Part shown: in pieces, positions 29,191-43,127 of the stretch
Layout: the number at the start of each line of letters is the position of its first letter
Numbering within the stretch: position 1 is the stretch's first letter
From: Phytoseiulus persimilis
Taxonomy: Eukaryota; Arthropoda; Arachnida; Mesostigmata; Phytoseiidae
Direction of reading: 5' to 3'
Assembly (NCBI GenBank): GCA_037576195.1
Contig: CM075101.1
Location: 39,246,001-39,310,000 of the forward strand
Length of the DNA stretch: 64,000 nucleotides
Notes under the pieces: generated by a model
Told to the model about the DNA's origin: nothing
Database searches by the model: none
Seen by the model: the letters and a program-made list of their open reading frames with translations, nothing else
Translations under genes and position numbers: made by a program

Positions 29191-32100
29191 GCTACAATTA
29201 ATCAAAGACGAGCGAAACTCATGAGGGAAAACTACCGCTTTCCCTTTGTCTCACTTTGTCATCTTCTTGGCGAGATACCTTCCTGAAATGTGAGCTCAAT
29301 TCAGCCTGGTTCGCTCCCTGGGATTGCTCGGATCCACGACTTCGACGAATCATTTCACTTTGACCCCAGCAACCGTAACATAAACAGCTGCTCTAACAAC
29401 GACGATGTGTTTGTCGACGACTGTTTGAACTGGGAGTGCCGGGGGTCGTCGTCTGTTGAACATCGGGACTTAAAACCAAAGGCCGCATCTTCTCGCTTCC
29501 CTATAATCATCTCAATAACGTTCATCATTGTCGTAATTCGGGAGAAAGTCGCGTGCTCACGCACCGATCAAATCCTCCGGATACATCGGCTTTGGTTCTT
29601 TTCCGATTTTTGAGGTAGAAGTCTCGGGCGTTCTGAAACACCTGAGGACCAAAGTCCGAGTAAAAATTCAATTCATGGCTCGAACATAAAAGCCGTTGAT
29701 ACGCTCGAAGGGCGAATTGAGGCAGAATATATTGAGCAAAGGCCGAACATGAGGAATGTAAGGGAAGCAATGACCCAGCCAAAAGGAGTGAGGGGCGCAT
29801 CTAATGAAGCGGATCGGGGCAAAGAAGGAACACGGATCTACTGAGCGCTCGGGCGATGAATTAATGAGTTCGACTACGGTCAAAAATACGTGTACGCTAA
29901 GGTGAAGACGTTTTCTGCTTTTGCGCCGACGTCCTTCGGAGCGTGGTGGTCGGAGGGCCGCGTGGCCGTCTGCCTGTGAGCCTGGTCTCCGTGAACTTGC
30001 TCGGAGGCGAGGCCGAAAGAAGTATAAATCTTGTCAGTGAGACCTGTACGATACGCATTCTCAGACCCTCTTCTTCGCGAACTGTCTACGCAGCTTTGAA
30101 CGACGACTTATGAGTATGAGTCTTATCATAGCTGCTCCGTTCAGCTCATTCGGCCCGTTCCAAAATTCAGCCCTGTCAAACCCAGAGGAGAGATTTGCGG
30201 TCTTTCGCTCCCTGAACTCATGCGATATGCATCCCTGTTTTCCCTCTGAGAGCGAAATGAAACCGGGTGGCTGGAAACTTTTCGCAATAAATCTCATTCC
30301 TATCCGTTTCTGATTTCTGAAATCTTCCATCTCCTTCCAGGTAAGCGAGCTACCCGATTCGGCGAGAACATTTGAAGTTCGAGGTGATCCAGCTTCGGTA
30401 CCATCGAGATGGAGCAGAAGCACGCATGCCAGACCTGCCGAAACCGCTCCAATCGAAACGGTTGTCCAGGTCCAGCTTGAGTTTCCTATATTGCGGCACC
30501 AGCAGTAGGGCAGGGTCTCGGAATACAATGACTCTGTCCGACGACTTCTGTGGAACATGGCCTCAGTCCCCATTCCCGATCGAAGAACCGTCGCGTTAGC
30601 GATCCGTGCGCTGTTTCCGGATGAATCTCGCCGCTGTCGACATTCGACAAACTCGAACCGATTCGGACTTTTGGAACTCACAGCGAGCTTTCGTTCCGAT
30701 GCTTCCGTACATCGCATTGTTTACTCGTGGCGTATTCCGCCGACGTCACGGCGGCGCGCGAATTGTTGCGGGCAACGCAATCCACTACTGACACAGAAAT
30801 GCCAATTGCTGCGAAGGCAACCCTTCCATTGCAAAGCAAAGACGCTTTTTTTTTCTGAATGTATTCTGCTGGCGGGGGAGTGTCCACCATGATCCATACT
30901 TCCACGGGGTCTGGGAGAATGCCGAAGAGGGAAAAACCGAGCCAGCCGAGAGGTGCAGCCGGAGCTGCGCACAATACGGAAGTGACCTCTTCGGTGACTA
31001 ATTTTCTTTTCTCTCCTTTTTGATCAAACACCAAATCACTCCGAAAGAGCGATCGAGCGACGGGAGCGTCCAGCCAAGGGTTCTTGCAGCCTATCATAGG
31101 AAATCCGCTGTAAACCCTTCAACTCATCCGTTTCGGATCGTCCCGCCGGCTGTAAATTTCCGCGCAGCGCTCGTTCACTGACCACAAATCGACAAGCAGG
31201 GCCGACCGCCCCACAATCGTTTTTCGAAACGGAAGAAATCGCACCTTCGATCTCGATGCACGGACAGTATTCTGGGTCTGCCGTGTCTCGGATCAGGTCG
31301 ACAACCTGGTCCTTCTTGGGCATTTCATCGCTGAGTTTGCCCACGTAAACATCAGATTGGAATTCTTCAATTCAATTATTGTGGAGCGGCGCCACTCTGC
31401 GTAAACACTCTCGCGCCACCGTTGGCTCCGCAGCGCACTCACTTGGATTTCGCTGTGGAGTTACGGCATCGTCCCTCAACGGGGCCTCCGGGCGCGGCTG
31501 AAGCGATGCCCTTTTTAGCTAACAGAATAATTCTCTTCTCGTTCTATTCTCCGTGAATTCGTATCATGACTCACCTGCTTCACAAACAGCGGAAAAAAGA
31601 GGCGCGATGAGCACAACACGACCTCACTGTTTCCCTTCTCGGCTGCTTCCCGCAGGGTTCGAATCGAATCAGGGTTTGCTGATATCGAGCAACCGAGACT
31701 CCGGCACCCTTTCAGCTTGAGGATCACTCGTGCTCCTCTCGTATTCTCGTCTTTGACTTGCATGGGCCCGGCGAGGCTCCTTGCGGTGGCGATCACCAGC
31801 ACCGTTTCGGCTGCTCGGGAAACAATTTCTCGTTAGACGGATGCTATCAATGCCTGACTGTACACTTGTTGTTGTTGTTGCTGCCTGATACCTGACCGGG
31901 CGTCTAAGTCGGAAGTATTCTGCTCGGGACTAAGGTGCCGTCTTTGGCCGAAGACCACCAGCATCATTGAGCTCTAACCGATGTTATATTACGGCATCGA
32001 AAATCATCGTTTATTTCTCTGTCTGTCAGTATGGATCACTGGATGGGACTCGCGTTCAGCTTTGGACGCCACTTCTCATCAGATAGAGCGACAGATAGAG

Positions 32101-35100
32101 CAAACCGCTCCTGAAACTGTTCCGGAGGAACACTCTTCTACCGATTCGATATTTCCCACGAATCCTTGGGCATTCTGGGAACCGGTCTCGACCTTCTACT
32201 TCCGAATGGCGCTCGTTGGCCCGAATCTTCGACGGACCTGAGCCGACATTCGCTCTGTACGTCCACTCTCAGAATCGTTCGTCTATTGGAACATGGCGCT
32301 TCTCCCGAAACAAGTGGGCGATTATCACAGAACAGAGATAGCGACGATAGCAGCGCAGCGGAAAGTCAGAAAAATCTTCCGCGGTATTCAGTGAAAACTC
32401 TCGCATCGTTTCCGCTGTCAGGTGTCTTAGCCGGCTCTTCGATGAAGTGACGCCTCCATCGGCGCGGTCGATGGAAACGGAAAAATCGGGAAAACGGACC
32501 AGATGAGAGTTACTTTGTGATGATGCCGATTCTTCAGAGCGTAATTGGGCCCATCATTTGAGAGGCTCACACCCGATACGAGCAGTCCTTGTTTTGTTCC
32601 AAGGTTCGCATCTAAGGATCTGTGCAGGAGTGCCGCTTATGGATTATCATGATGCCGCACGATTTAAATCACTCATCTTACTTCTTGAACGTATGTTTGT
32701 AGTCTTCAGCTTCGTCATCCGCGCCTCATCGGATGCGCGGACTCCTCGCTGCCAGAACCGAAGCACAAGTCTCCCAGGTTATGATATGCTCCCGCGATGG
32801 AGTTTTCCTTCGCGGTTCCATGCTCCATTCTTCCCTTTGTCGGTGGAACCACCGTACAGCCGGACGGGCGGGCGGTTAGTGACTGGTCTACCGCTTGGTC
32901 CGCCGATCGGAATGGAATCGGCTTCAGAATCAATCAATCTTGCTAAGCTCTGCCCGATGTGACATGGAAGTGGTGGCATGGTGCGATGTTGGCTCTTTTT
33001 TCATTTTAATGTGAATTCCAACGGTGACAGACTTAACAGAACGTTGAGGAGGAGTAACGAGAGAAGAGAAAGAGATCCGCGGAGATACCGTCCCGAAAGA
33101 GGAAAACGTGTAGGGAGTCGGAGAAGAGATGTCCCCGCAGCGATAGGACGAGGGTCGGGGTTGGCCGTTGCCTAGACTCGCCGATAACGAGCACTTACGC
33201 GTATGTTTATGTCAACGTTGACGTTGCTCCGACAGTTGTACGGTTTGTGGAACGCGGCCGAGCTCGGCACCGTTTTGCGGCTAATGACACTTTGGATACC
33301 CGACGCGTGTTCGATGCCGAGCGCACTGTCTGGTTCCACTGTCCAGCGATCGGCGCGTCGGTGCTCCCTTCTCAATTCCTATGTGGAGTCGTAGAGAGCG
33401 TCCTTGGGCAGCAGACCCATTTATTTGAGCTGAAATAAGCGTGAGCAATGACCTTGCTTCCTTTGGGCAAAGATGAATTGAATCACACGACAAACTAAGA
33501 TAATGAAGCTCTGCTCCTCCATGCTGCGCCATCGGGGGCGGAGGGCTGCAGCTCTGATTGCGGAGGTTTCCGATTGATGGAGATCATTTTCGTGAGCATT
33601 GCCGCCTGTTCGTCTTATTCTTCTCCGTTTGAGACGGTAAAGGAATCGGATCGGTCGGAACTCTCGCGACTTTCGCGCGGAACGAATCAGGCCCTCGCGG
33701 TATGCAGCGCTTCTCAATAAGCTGCTTGATTCGACAGAATGCTTTGATCGAAGACCTTGTTGGTTTGTTTCGTTCGTTACGTTGTTATCTCTGCCTCCAG
33801 CGGGGCATTTCGTTGACGGAATGAGAGAGAGCGAACGAGCCGGAGAAAGAGCTTTTTTAGAATCCGGAGTCTCCAATCAAAGCCCGCGATTGTCGTTCGC
33901 TCGTTCTAATCGTTCCTTCACCTTTCTCAGTACTCGGAAACCTTTGCTCCTACGTCTGCTCAGACGCAGCCGTTGGAATCCGGAGCTCCGTTGTGTATCG
34001 GATGGCGTTCTCTGACAATCCGGAGTCGTTTGTTGCGGTATCCGGTGAACGTCCCCGACACAAGAGAAAGGATTAATCGAATATTTCGTCTCCGGGAGGA
34101 ATTCTCTCGATAGCGCTGTCCGGGAAATCATCCGACGGAACAAGTTCAGGGAGCTGTTTGCCGGCTCGCACACCCTGTGGACGTTTTCTCCGCTGGCTCT
34201 GCGGTAGCATCTGCCAAATAGTTTCGCTCCAGGACCAGTCATTGTTCAGGTGGTGATATACAACCGCAGGGCGTGCGTCAACGTCGCGCGTCCGCGAAAA
34301 AAAAAATAGGAAAGCACATAATGCTGCTCGTCGCAGCCTTCAGAGATTTTAATCAAAAGACGTTCGCATTACGAAGTGAACCCCAACGATATCGGTTTCG
34401 GCGTCGACATCGGCCTCTGGCTTTCGATTTGTTGGGTTGGCGTTTGTTGGCTTCCTTATTGGATCGGGCGGCCATGCGAGCTCCGTCGATTGTATTGCAC
34501 TACGTGAATCCACAGCTGCGACCAACGCTCGGATCGTTTGATTCGCGTGGAGCTCGATCCGGTCGTCCTATTTCGGTCCTAGCGCGCACATCTTGAATGG
34601 AGAACCCGTGCACTTCGGTTTGGGCTGATTGAGGAATGTTGTTTCGTCTGGTCCTACGCGGAGCCGGCTTTGTTGGGAGCCACGTACGCTTACGGGAACA
34701 TACGTTACGTAGCTCCAGTAATGACGAGGTCACTTCTGCTCCGGAAGAGCGCGTGTCGTAACGGGAGTAACGGATGATAATGACGCGGACGATGACCGCA
34801 GAGCAGAAAAATGGAAGGGACCGAATACGATTCGCAATGACAGCCGTCGGCCGTTCGCGCCCCCGCACGTAGAAATATTATACAACGTTACGTTTGGTCA
34901 GATGTACGCGGCGGAGCCTCTCCGAGCGTTGCGACGGGCTGCCGAGCTGGAATTCCTTTCTCTTTTCTTCCCACTTTCGTATGTTTGGGAACGTTGTAGC
35001 GTTCGGTGGGTTTTCTGCAGAGCGCTTCCTTAGATTTCGGTCCAGGTCTCTACTAAACCGTTCGATCGATCACCGACTCATCCAGTGAGTCACTTTCGGA

Positions 35101-38100
35101 CGACAAGTCGAACTGCAGTTCAAGGAAGGAGATCGCGTGCTGGAAGCGTTGCCGGGTCGAAGGACTGAGAAGACCGTGAAGGTGGCTGATGAAATTTCCT
35201 GACGGAGGAAGTGAAAGTGGGTTCTGATTACTCGCTTACGAACTTAGCTATAGCGCTCTTTCGAAGAGAACGCCGAAGGCTGTCGGGGCGGTGCTCTAGC
35301 GTCGGACTCACTATCGAAAACTGACTTCATTATCCAACTGGTAATAACAGCGATGATGATAGTCGCGACGGAATTATTGAACTGTGTCCCTGATTGAGCT
35401 TTCGATGTGAATTAGGTAATTTTCGCTTTCGATCTTTCGCATTTCGTCACTTAAGGAACCTTTCGGTGTGAGGCCTCAGGAACCAGAGGTCATATTGCCG
35501 TCAGAAGAAGCTATTCCCGGAGGGAGCTCTTGTCAATATTTGAGCAAAACCACAGCTGGAACCGAGTCGGAACTCTCCGAAAGTTCACGACTCTAACGGC
35601 ATGTGATACATGCACTTACGGAATCCAGAGAAAAGTGGAAAGAGCTCCGAAACGATTTCTCCGTGCCTGGCTTGTCGATTCGATAGACTCAAGGTCTGAA
35701 CACTTCGTTCAGATGTGAGTTGGATGCCAAGACAACCAATCAAGATCCTGACGCGGAACTTATCTCCTCTGCCCGAAATCTAAAATATGTATCGCATATA
35801 TCCTGTCAGCGATGTACGATCGGGATGTGAGTTGACAGCGAATAGGAGCTCATTGCTCGACAGAAAGGGTTGTAGCTCTTCTGACCCACAATCCGGCGGT
35901 CGAATCGCATGCACAAAGAGTGCACCTTGTGCGCCCGTTGGAAATCTAGCGGCACACAATTGTCACTCTCTGGTCCCCGCCGACTTTCGGTCCATGCTGT
36001 TTCCGTATGCGATATGTCGTCTCAACGTATTTACGTGTCCATACAAAGCTGGACCAGCCATTCTTGGCCCGTCCGTCCGTTCATCAGAGGGCTTCAGTTC
36101 TGAAGAAGCGGCTTGACGTTATCGTATGAGAGGGTTGGTGTTTCAGTCGCTGTTGATGTTTCGAATTAAGTTTCCGGTTAACGTTCGACGTTTTCGGTGT
36201 GGGTGGCGGCGGCTCTTTTTTCCGCTTCGTCTTCTGTTCGCAGAGATTTATCCTGATCCTGCGCGATGACTCCATCATCTTGTCCCGAACGAACGCGCAT
36301 CGCTCCCGAGAAAGAAAATCCAAAGCGATTCCACCATGCGAACCCCTCCCCTCAACCCCCATCACGGACGGATTCCTGAGCCGATCCTGCAGAATTCGAT
36401 GTCCGAAGAATTTCTCTTTACTCCCATATGAATCAAACAGTTCAAGTGCCTATCGACACGGAAGGCAGAATCGAGTGAATAACGGGAAAGCAGCTCGCAT
36501 GATTATCGGTAGCCGCTTCTCACGTGTGCATTCCAGAATCGAAAACATTGATCCACTTTTCAGTCGAAAGAAACGGAGGTTTTTTCTCTTCGTGATGAGA
36601 AGCGGGGGACTAGCTTCTTCGAGGCCGATATCGAACAGGCTTGTGCTGAATGAAGCCGAGGTGAAATCGGAACAAAGCAGAGCAAACATGGCAGAACACG
36701 CCGAAGGAATTTGATTGGAAAATTTGTAGCTCATGATGTGGCACGCGGATAAGCCGAGACACTCGGGGGTGACACAGATGAGTTCTGTCAGCTCCCTTCC
36801 GTGTTCGGACTGCTTGTTCCTAAATTCATGGGTTTCCCTGCGTGTTTTCTTTTCTGGGTGCCTTCATTTTCCCCCTTCTTTGCTCGTCGGGGTCGTGATT
36901 GGTTCAACCTCTTGCCTTATCGCCTAATCCGAATCTTTCACTCATTATGGGCTTCGATGCCTGTGAGCCAGAAGACATCGACAGATTGAGATTATCCACA
37001 ACCACCGACAATCCGATCGATCCGTCTCGTGGTTCTCGAGGATCTCGCCGAAAGCGCTCATTTGAAATTATCTGTTTGACATTATTCGTTCGGGAACATT
37101 CGCAAATGTGCTCCAGCTTGATACTCTTGGATCATCCGTCCTGGATAGCTCGCGTTTGTTCTGGCGAACCGATCGCATTGACTCGTATCTACAGTAGCAA
37201 TCGTTCTGCAGAGTATCTGTTCGGATTGAGCTCATTCAAAAAGTGGAACTCCGCTTCGTTGCGCTTCTCCCTTCCCTCTATCCGTCCAGAACTCGACCTT
37301 GTCTCTGTTTTCCGGAACGGGGGACTACCGGAAGCTGATGGTATCGGTGGATCGATCTCGATTTCTTCTGAACACCCAGGGAATCCTTCAAAGAGCGGGC
37401 GTCTGAACGCCGGACGAAACGACAACGCGACACATGCTCGGTCCCGGGGTTCATTATTCAATTATTTCTCCGTTTGTGGGTGGCTCATTGTTTAGACGGG
37501 GTGTCGCGCCGTTTAGAATTCGCGGTGTCGAATGTTGTTTTTTTTTCCGGCGAACGAGCGGCCACCCCGGCTCTCGCGTTCGGACTTCTGCTTCCCTGAT
37601 CCGAGCTCAGTCCCAGATCCGCAAACTCTCTTCGTGCTCTACCAGAAACATCTTTTGAATTGAGCCGCGCCTCTCCTCGTCTGTCTCATCGACTATCTAT
37701 CTGCCTATCGTGGGCTCTCTCCTCTTGTTGCTCGGGAGATAAAATCACAACCGCTCGAGCGAGGTGGGTGGACGACACCTCACAATGATTCTCCGAATTA
37801 CAGTTCGCTCAGCATCGAGCTACCCCAAACATATCCCCGAGACAGAATCAACAGGGGACAAGCAAGCGAACGTTCGATTCGTGACAACCGAGCTGATAAC
37901 AGCGTTTCGATATAGATTTCCCGATCTCGCGGTTAATTCCAGACCCTGACCGTTCGGAATCTTCGTCAAGCCGCATTTCCGTCCGCTCGGTCACAGATAG
38001 AGTTTTATTCAGGTGGCGGAGAGCGACCTCGAGCACACGGAAAACTGATTCAGTTCCCGAACGGACGTTATTCTCTTCCCCCTACAAAAGCCTCCCCGAG

Positions 38101-38380
38101 TGAGCAGAAAGTGGCAGCGCGTACTGTGCAAGATGCTCAAAGTCGTTTATCACCTACGGAAGGTGTATCTTTTTCCGCCAGTTGTATGTTTCTCTGACGA
38201 CCAGATCTGAAAAGTTGAGGCATCATTCAGCGGGAATGCCTAGATTGACACTCGAGACGCTTCCAGATATCTTATGTCTTCCGATTTGTTGAGGTGCCGG
38301 TTCTCGATGAGTTCTCTGTAGGCGGATAGTGGGGCCGGTATACTGTGCGGAGCGGGTTCCTGGGTAAAATCTCGACTTTC
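29191..38380. other. Region without recognisable genes (third part)
   Basis: There are many overlapping short open frames on both strands. The longest are 218 codons on the minus strand (30717-30061, with one hydrophobic stretch) and 198 codons on the plus strand (36899-37495). Neither has a recognisable domain or convincing flanking splice sites. A (TTG)5 run lies at 31866-31880. I see no RNA gene or mobile element signature. Confidence 0.45.
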
Positions 38381-39828
38381 GAAGATGAGGTCTCGGGCGA
38401 GGGGGCCGCCGCAGGTACCACCGACGCCGCGAGATCCTTCGTCAACGTTTAAGTATGCGAAGAATGAAAGAGTCCTCGTCGGCTGGCCTGACTTCAGGTT
38501 GTTTCAAGAAGATCGCCGCGCTACAGCTTATCCATTGGTGAGGTCTCGACGGCGAACGATCGAGAAACCCTCTTTCCCTCTCGTTTGCTGGCGGTCGTGG
38601 GGTAGCAGAAACAGCCGCGGCACCGGCTACAGCAGAAGCATCGGCGTCCAACTCTCTCCGAAACGAAACGCCAGCCTTGTCCCGAAGATGGCTAGCTGGC
38701 CGTGTTGTTGTTGAATGAGCTGGACCTATGTGGAGCCTAAGCCTTGAAGCACCTCTCTCAGTCGGTCCATGCATCCGTCACTCGGAGACTAGACATCGGA
38801 CGTTCACAGTCTCTCCATCGGACTTCCTCCTCTCGGCCGGAGCAGGAAAGTCGACTCGTGTTGTTCTTTCGTGTGTGGTTTGCACTTTGACAGAATCGAA
38901 TTCTGACAGCCCGTGTTTGTTTATCGAGGAAATCGGAGAAACCGCGTCTTCAGCCAAGGGACGACCATGATCACGCGATTATCAGCGGACACGTTTTCCC
39001 GAAGTCAAGGACGATAAGTAAGTTTTTGCTTGAAGACCGTGTCCGAGCTTCCGATCTTCGGTTCAGTCTGGAAGTCCAGTGAAGTGGAAACCACTCCTGA
39101 ACTGATACTGATTGCCGCCGGAACCGTGATTTACGCACCGGCATTTGTCAGGTAGTCCATCCGGAGGGTGTGTATTTCCTCACCGGCAAAAGTGTACGAG
39201 CCAAGTTTGAGGACGGCCTGATTCATCATCCGGCCGTGTGATGTCACTCGAGTGGCGAATGCCCCTCAGTGCTCGACTTTGTGCGTATTTGTTGAAGACG
39301 GCGACCACGTCGCGAAGATCAATCTTCTGCCGCCGCTGCTCTTGATGGTGTGGATTCGAAGCTGACGTCGGGGAGGAAAACTTGGAAAACGCTTACGAAG
39401 AACACTGCACAGAACGTGACGTAATCAGGAGACGCGATGCGTTGTTCGTGTCCGGCGAATTCCGAATGATGTTTTCAGCGACATCAATCCTCGAGCGATT
39501 GGCTGGTCCGTCTTCCGGAATGGCCGTTCGAATTTCGCTCATTCCGTTATCCGTCCGCTTGACCAATCAATCAGCCCCCCGATATTTCGGTGATCGCCTC
39601 CGCTAATGAAATGTTTTATTCTGTTTCTCTGAGTCATCGCTTCCCATTGAGAACTGCGCCATATCGACTCCGAATTCTCGATTCCGCTCTCTGCTTTGAA
39701 TGCCTTCGGTTTTTCGAAATGGACGAAGGCTCATATCCGGACGGAGGCTCGAAGTTTGATCTTCTCCCTTCGGGAGAAGCTTTTTTCTGCGTGAGGATTT
39801 TCTGACGATTCTTTAATGCTTTTCAGGA
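38381..39828 (+). other. Upstream region of the serine-rich gene; possible 5' UTR or pseudogene
   Basis: This 1.4 kb precedes the first coding exon of the gene at 39829-40974. A splice acceptor (TTTTCAG) ends at 39826, two bases before that gene's first ATG, so a non-coding or short coding upstream exon probably lies here. A GTGAGG donor-like site at 39791-39796 could end it. An open frame at 38385-38714 contains a possible internal donor after codon 51. No product is recognised. Confidence 0.3.
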
Positions 39829-40974
39829 ATGTCCATGGACGAATCGACAGATTCGACGAGCTCATCGCCATCGGAGTCACCGCCTCCTCTACCCCCGTTA
39901 GCGGATCATCCACATCTAACGATAAACCACGTTCCGATGGGCCTCGAGCCGCAATCAGCGTTCATAAGGAGATCATTCCATAAGAATCCCAGGTTACCCG
40001 GATCTTACCGTTTGTCGAAGCTGAACGGTTCCTCCAGGTGAGCCACCCGAGGAGATTTGCTAACCCTTTCATCGCGGTCCGGTTTGTTCCGCCTGGCCCA
40101 TATATGAAGTTGGGAGAACGGGGATCCTCTCCGATTGCTCTCGACCAGAGCAGTCGAAGTTCACAAGCCCTCCTCACAACTTTCCGTGTTGCCGCCACCA
40201 GGAACTCGTACGCGGATTCTGAGTCGGAGAATGATCTGCCCGATAACGCAATCGCGTCGGGGGACATGAGCAAGCTCGCGTTCAGCCGCGGATCCACGCA
40301 AAGACAAAGCATCACATCAATGAGATCGTTGCCCGCACGAATGTTCGACATCCACCCGACGAGACATGAAAGGTTCGATTCCCCGATTTGAGTCTGACTC
40401 AGAAATATTCGTGAGGTCTCCCGACCGGAGGGACATCGGAGTCAAACTTGAACGGACAGGCGCACAAGAGTCATAGTTGAAACGCATCCTTGCTGCTTCA
40501 ACATCCGACCCAAACTCACAGATTTTTCCTTTCCGCAGACGGCGTGCAATCATTCCAATCTCAACGAAGATGGCTTCTCGTGTAATCTCGAACGCGACCG
40601 GTGACCTCGGAGCATCGCACGTAGAATGCAGGGATTTCACGACGATTCCTCTATCGTTGTCGCGAGCGCCTTCGGCGTCATCCTCGCCGAGCCTTCATCG
40701 CGGGCAGCATATCGCGGAAGAGGTCGAAGTCCCGTCGTTTGTGACATTTAAGCCACCGTATGGACGGAGCAGCATCTGCAGCTCAGACGATTGCAGCACG
40801 AGTGAGTGCAGCAGTTCGCCGCACAGCACCGTCCGCAGAACCGGGACCTCAAGCTCTCCGGATCTTTTGAAATCAACACTGCACTGGTTCAAGGATCCCG
40901 CCTGTAGACTATCGATGTCGAGTCAGAGTTCTTGGTTCTCTGATGACGAACTGTACTCGATGCGCAGCAAATAG
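39829..40974 (+). CDS. Serine-rich protein of unknown function (three-exon model, 271 residues)
   Basis: Three open segments join with matching phases: 39829-40037 (donor AG|GTGAG, phase 2), 40202-40372 (acceptor CCACCAG, donor AG|GTTCG, phase 2) and 40539-40974 (acceptor TTCCGCAG), giving 272 codons including a TAG stop. The introns are 164 and 166 bases, like those of the certain genes nearby. The acceptor two bases before the ATG implies an upstream exon, probably untranslated; an ATG two codons later is an alternative start. The protein begins with an acidic Ser/Pro-rich stretch, has a possible basophilic kinase site (SSRNSYADSE), a basic cluster (HERRRA) near residue 128 and further serine runs, and ends in SSWFSDDELYSMRSK. 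No domain, membrane segment or signal peptide is visible. I do not recognise the family; it looks intrinsically disordered. The case for a real gene rests on the frame-consistent splicing, not on homology. Confidence 0.5.
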
Positions 40975-42260
40975 AGTAGCCCCGCACGGAACTGATCGAG
41001 CGCAAGCAGAAGCTTCCGAAGAGCGGACGAAATATAGCAAAGCCTATCTAATGTACAGCGATCGTGGCGCGGAATCGCCGTGGCGGCTACTCAAGAGCTC
41101 GTTGAGAGCCCCCTCGACCCGCGTTCGCTGTCGACCGGATAATAATCCAATGTATTCTAGAAGACTCAGAGGGGAACGAAAACGAACGGACACCTAGACA
41201 CAAACCGACGAACCACGTTTTTGGAATGTTCCTATTTCCTGTAGACTTCTTGTACTCGAGAAGAAAGAATAGGAACCCTGAACCCGTTCTGTTAACGAGT
41301 GAGTTCGGCTTCATGATATTTATTCTCTTGGCAATTCTTACCACCCAAGTAAGAAGCAGAAGACGAAGACAAACTTGGAAGACGAGACAGACGCTCTCGA
41401 CGAATCAGGGCCAGCTAGTCACACATACAGACACATGCTACACGTACGGTATGACGACCGAACACACATGACCAGATAAAATGGACAGAAACGAGCAACA
41501 TGAATACACACATACGTACAACGATTACGCGAATATTGGTGTCCGCATTCGTTACTGCGAACCGGGTGAATGGAAATCGTGGCGATTCTCTTCAGTGTTC
41601 CTCGGGAAACCGTTCGTCAACGGGCATGTGAGCCGTGGATTGTCAGAAAATTTCCCATGACAACATAACACTAGGAGTCAGAATGATATTCCGTTCAGAT
41701 GAATCAAAAATGACTCATACTTATGTAAATAATATAAATACTGATCGATGGATTTGAGGCAGACTCGAGTTTTTTGGGGATGGAAAGTTGAGAAATGCAG
41801 AAGAAGAACCCCCTAGGGAAGAACGCTCTCGCGATCAGACCTCGAAGAACATAATCTCCTGCAAATGTCTGACTCCAAGATCTTCTGTTTGTTCAAGTCA
41901 GGGCAGATCGAAAAACTCGACCGGGGCTCCCCATGAGCCGACTCTGTTTTCGGAACCGATGAACTCGAGTCTAAATCAGAAGCAAAGGCTTTTTCGGAGT
42001 CGGATTGGCTTTCGCAAATCATCCTTCTGTCTCGTTCCGCGACTTCGTCGGTTGGTTCAACAGGAAAATCTGATCCTCGTGACGAGCTACGCAGAACAGA
42101 GAGACAAAACGAATGGACCAGCGAACGCTATAATAATCTATCGGAATACGGGGAGACAGTAATCTGTAAATACAATAATCAATGTGCCAGCGTGCCAGAC
42201 GCAGAATTTAATGTATTGGAAGATGATGAAGGTCAATAGCGAGAGCTTGGAAATAATAAA
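40975..42260 (+). other. Probable 3' untranslated region of the serine-rich gene
   Basis: This stretch after the stop codon is more A/T-rich than its surroundings, especially around 41700-41770, and carries no credible coding frame. An AATAAA motif lies at 42255-42260 within AATAATAAAAC. A 1.3 kb 3' UTR is long, so an earlier variant poly(A) signal is equally possible. This is inference from composition and motif only. Confidence 0.25.
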
Positions 42261-42403
42261 ACGAGGATCACTTCAGGCAGCATTCTCTTCTCATTGATTT
42301 CAGAGCCAAGTTCGAGCGAACAATTTTTGATTGGGGCTACAATCAATTTCTAGGCGCCTGCTGTTTGAGCAGTCGAGATGTAGAAGGTTTACAGGTTTTT
42401 ACT

Positions 42404-42511
42404 TACATCGGCTCCTGAGTTCTTCTGCAATACATACTTCGCGCACAGCAAACGGAAGATACAATGAGACTGCTACGTTCAGTGGCGCATCCGTTCGATC
42501 AAGCTGATTGA
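42404..42511 (-). other. Candidate minus-strand exon with a strong donor
   Basis: On the minus strand a continuously open frame ends at a near-perfect donor (CCGAT|GTAAGTA, intron beginning at 42403). A possible acceptor (CAATCAG) lies about 108 bases upstream. The peptide between them has alternating hydrophobic and charged residues and contains the stretch LNVAVSLYLPFAVREVC. I could not find flanking exons or a family, so it may be a chance splice-site match. Confidence 0.2.
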
Positions 42512-43127
42512 GATTGCCAAAGATCAGGAGCGAAATAGATTCTTGACGTGAATCTGTGTAGTATGGAAGCGAAGTACCGAAGCTCGATGGAAACCTGTTC
42601 GCACTGAGATTGGCTGCACACTTGAAGCTCTTCGTGACGGGAGGCGAGTGCAAAAAAAAACTCAGATGCAAGTCCACGTCGTGTTCGAGGGAAGGCGGGA
42701 AGCCCATCACTATCCGTGATCAGGAATGAAGATTTTTCCGGTTGATAAATGTCTTAGACGTCTGAGTGCTGTTCTGCGTCGGAGAAAACTCCACTTCAGA
42801 TGGCCGAGACGGTTGTCAGCACTATCGGCATGAGCCCCGATAGATTGAATTAGATCTTTAAAGGAAGGATTTTCGAGGTGGTTTGCGAACAGGGAAGCTC
42901 TAGAACGTTTAAGAAGGGATTCTTCCCCCGGTCTTCAGACTAATGATTCGGCTGGCTTTGGGTGAACCCCACACTCGGTTGACTCTCTTTACCGCGATGT
43001 TCTGCGATACCGAAGGATGAGGAACGCTGATATTATGCATGCATCGAGGAGCTCCCGAACATCAACAGAAATCGGCGCAATTTATGAGGGAAGCGACGTG
43101 CTAGCATGTTTTTTTTTTCATTCCCAG

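Noticed and set aside
30061-30717. Minus-strand open frame of 218 codons with a hydrophobic stretch
   Set aside because: A single hydrophobic segment in otherwise mixed sequence, no signal peptide at the start, and nothing to join it to.
39030-39162. Plus-strand peptide with FGSVWKSSEV, weakly like a stretch of coatomer gamma
   Set aside because: Similarity covers about ten residues and does not continue; both strands are partly open here, so it is probably chance.
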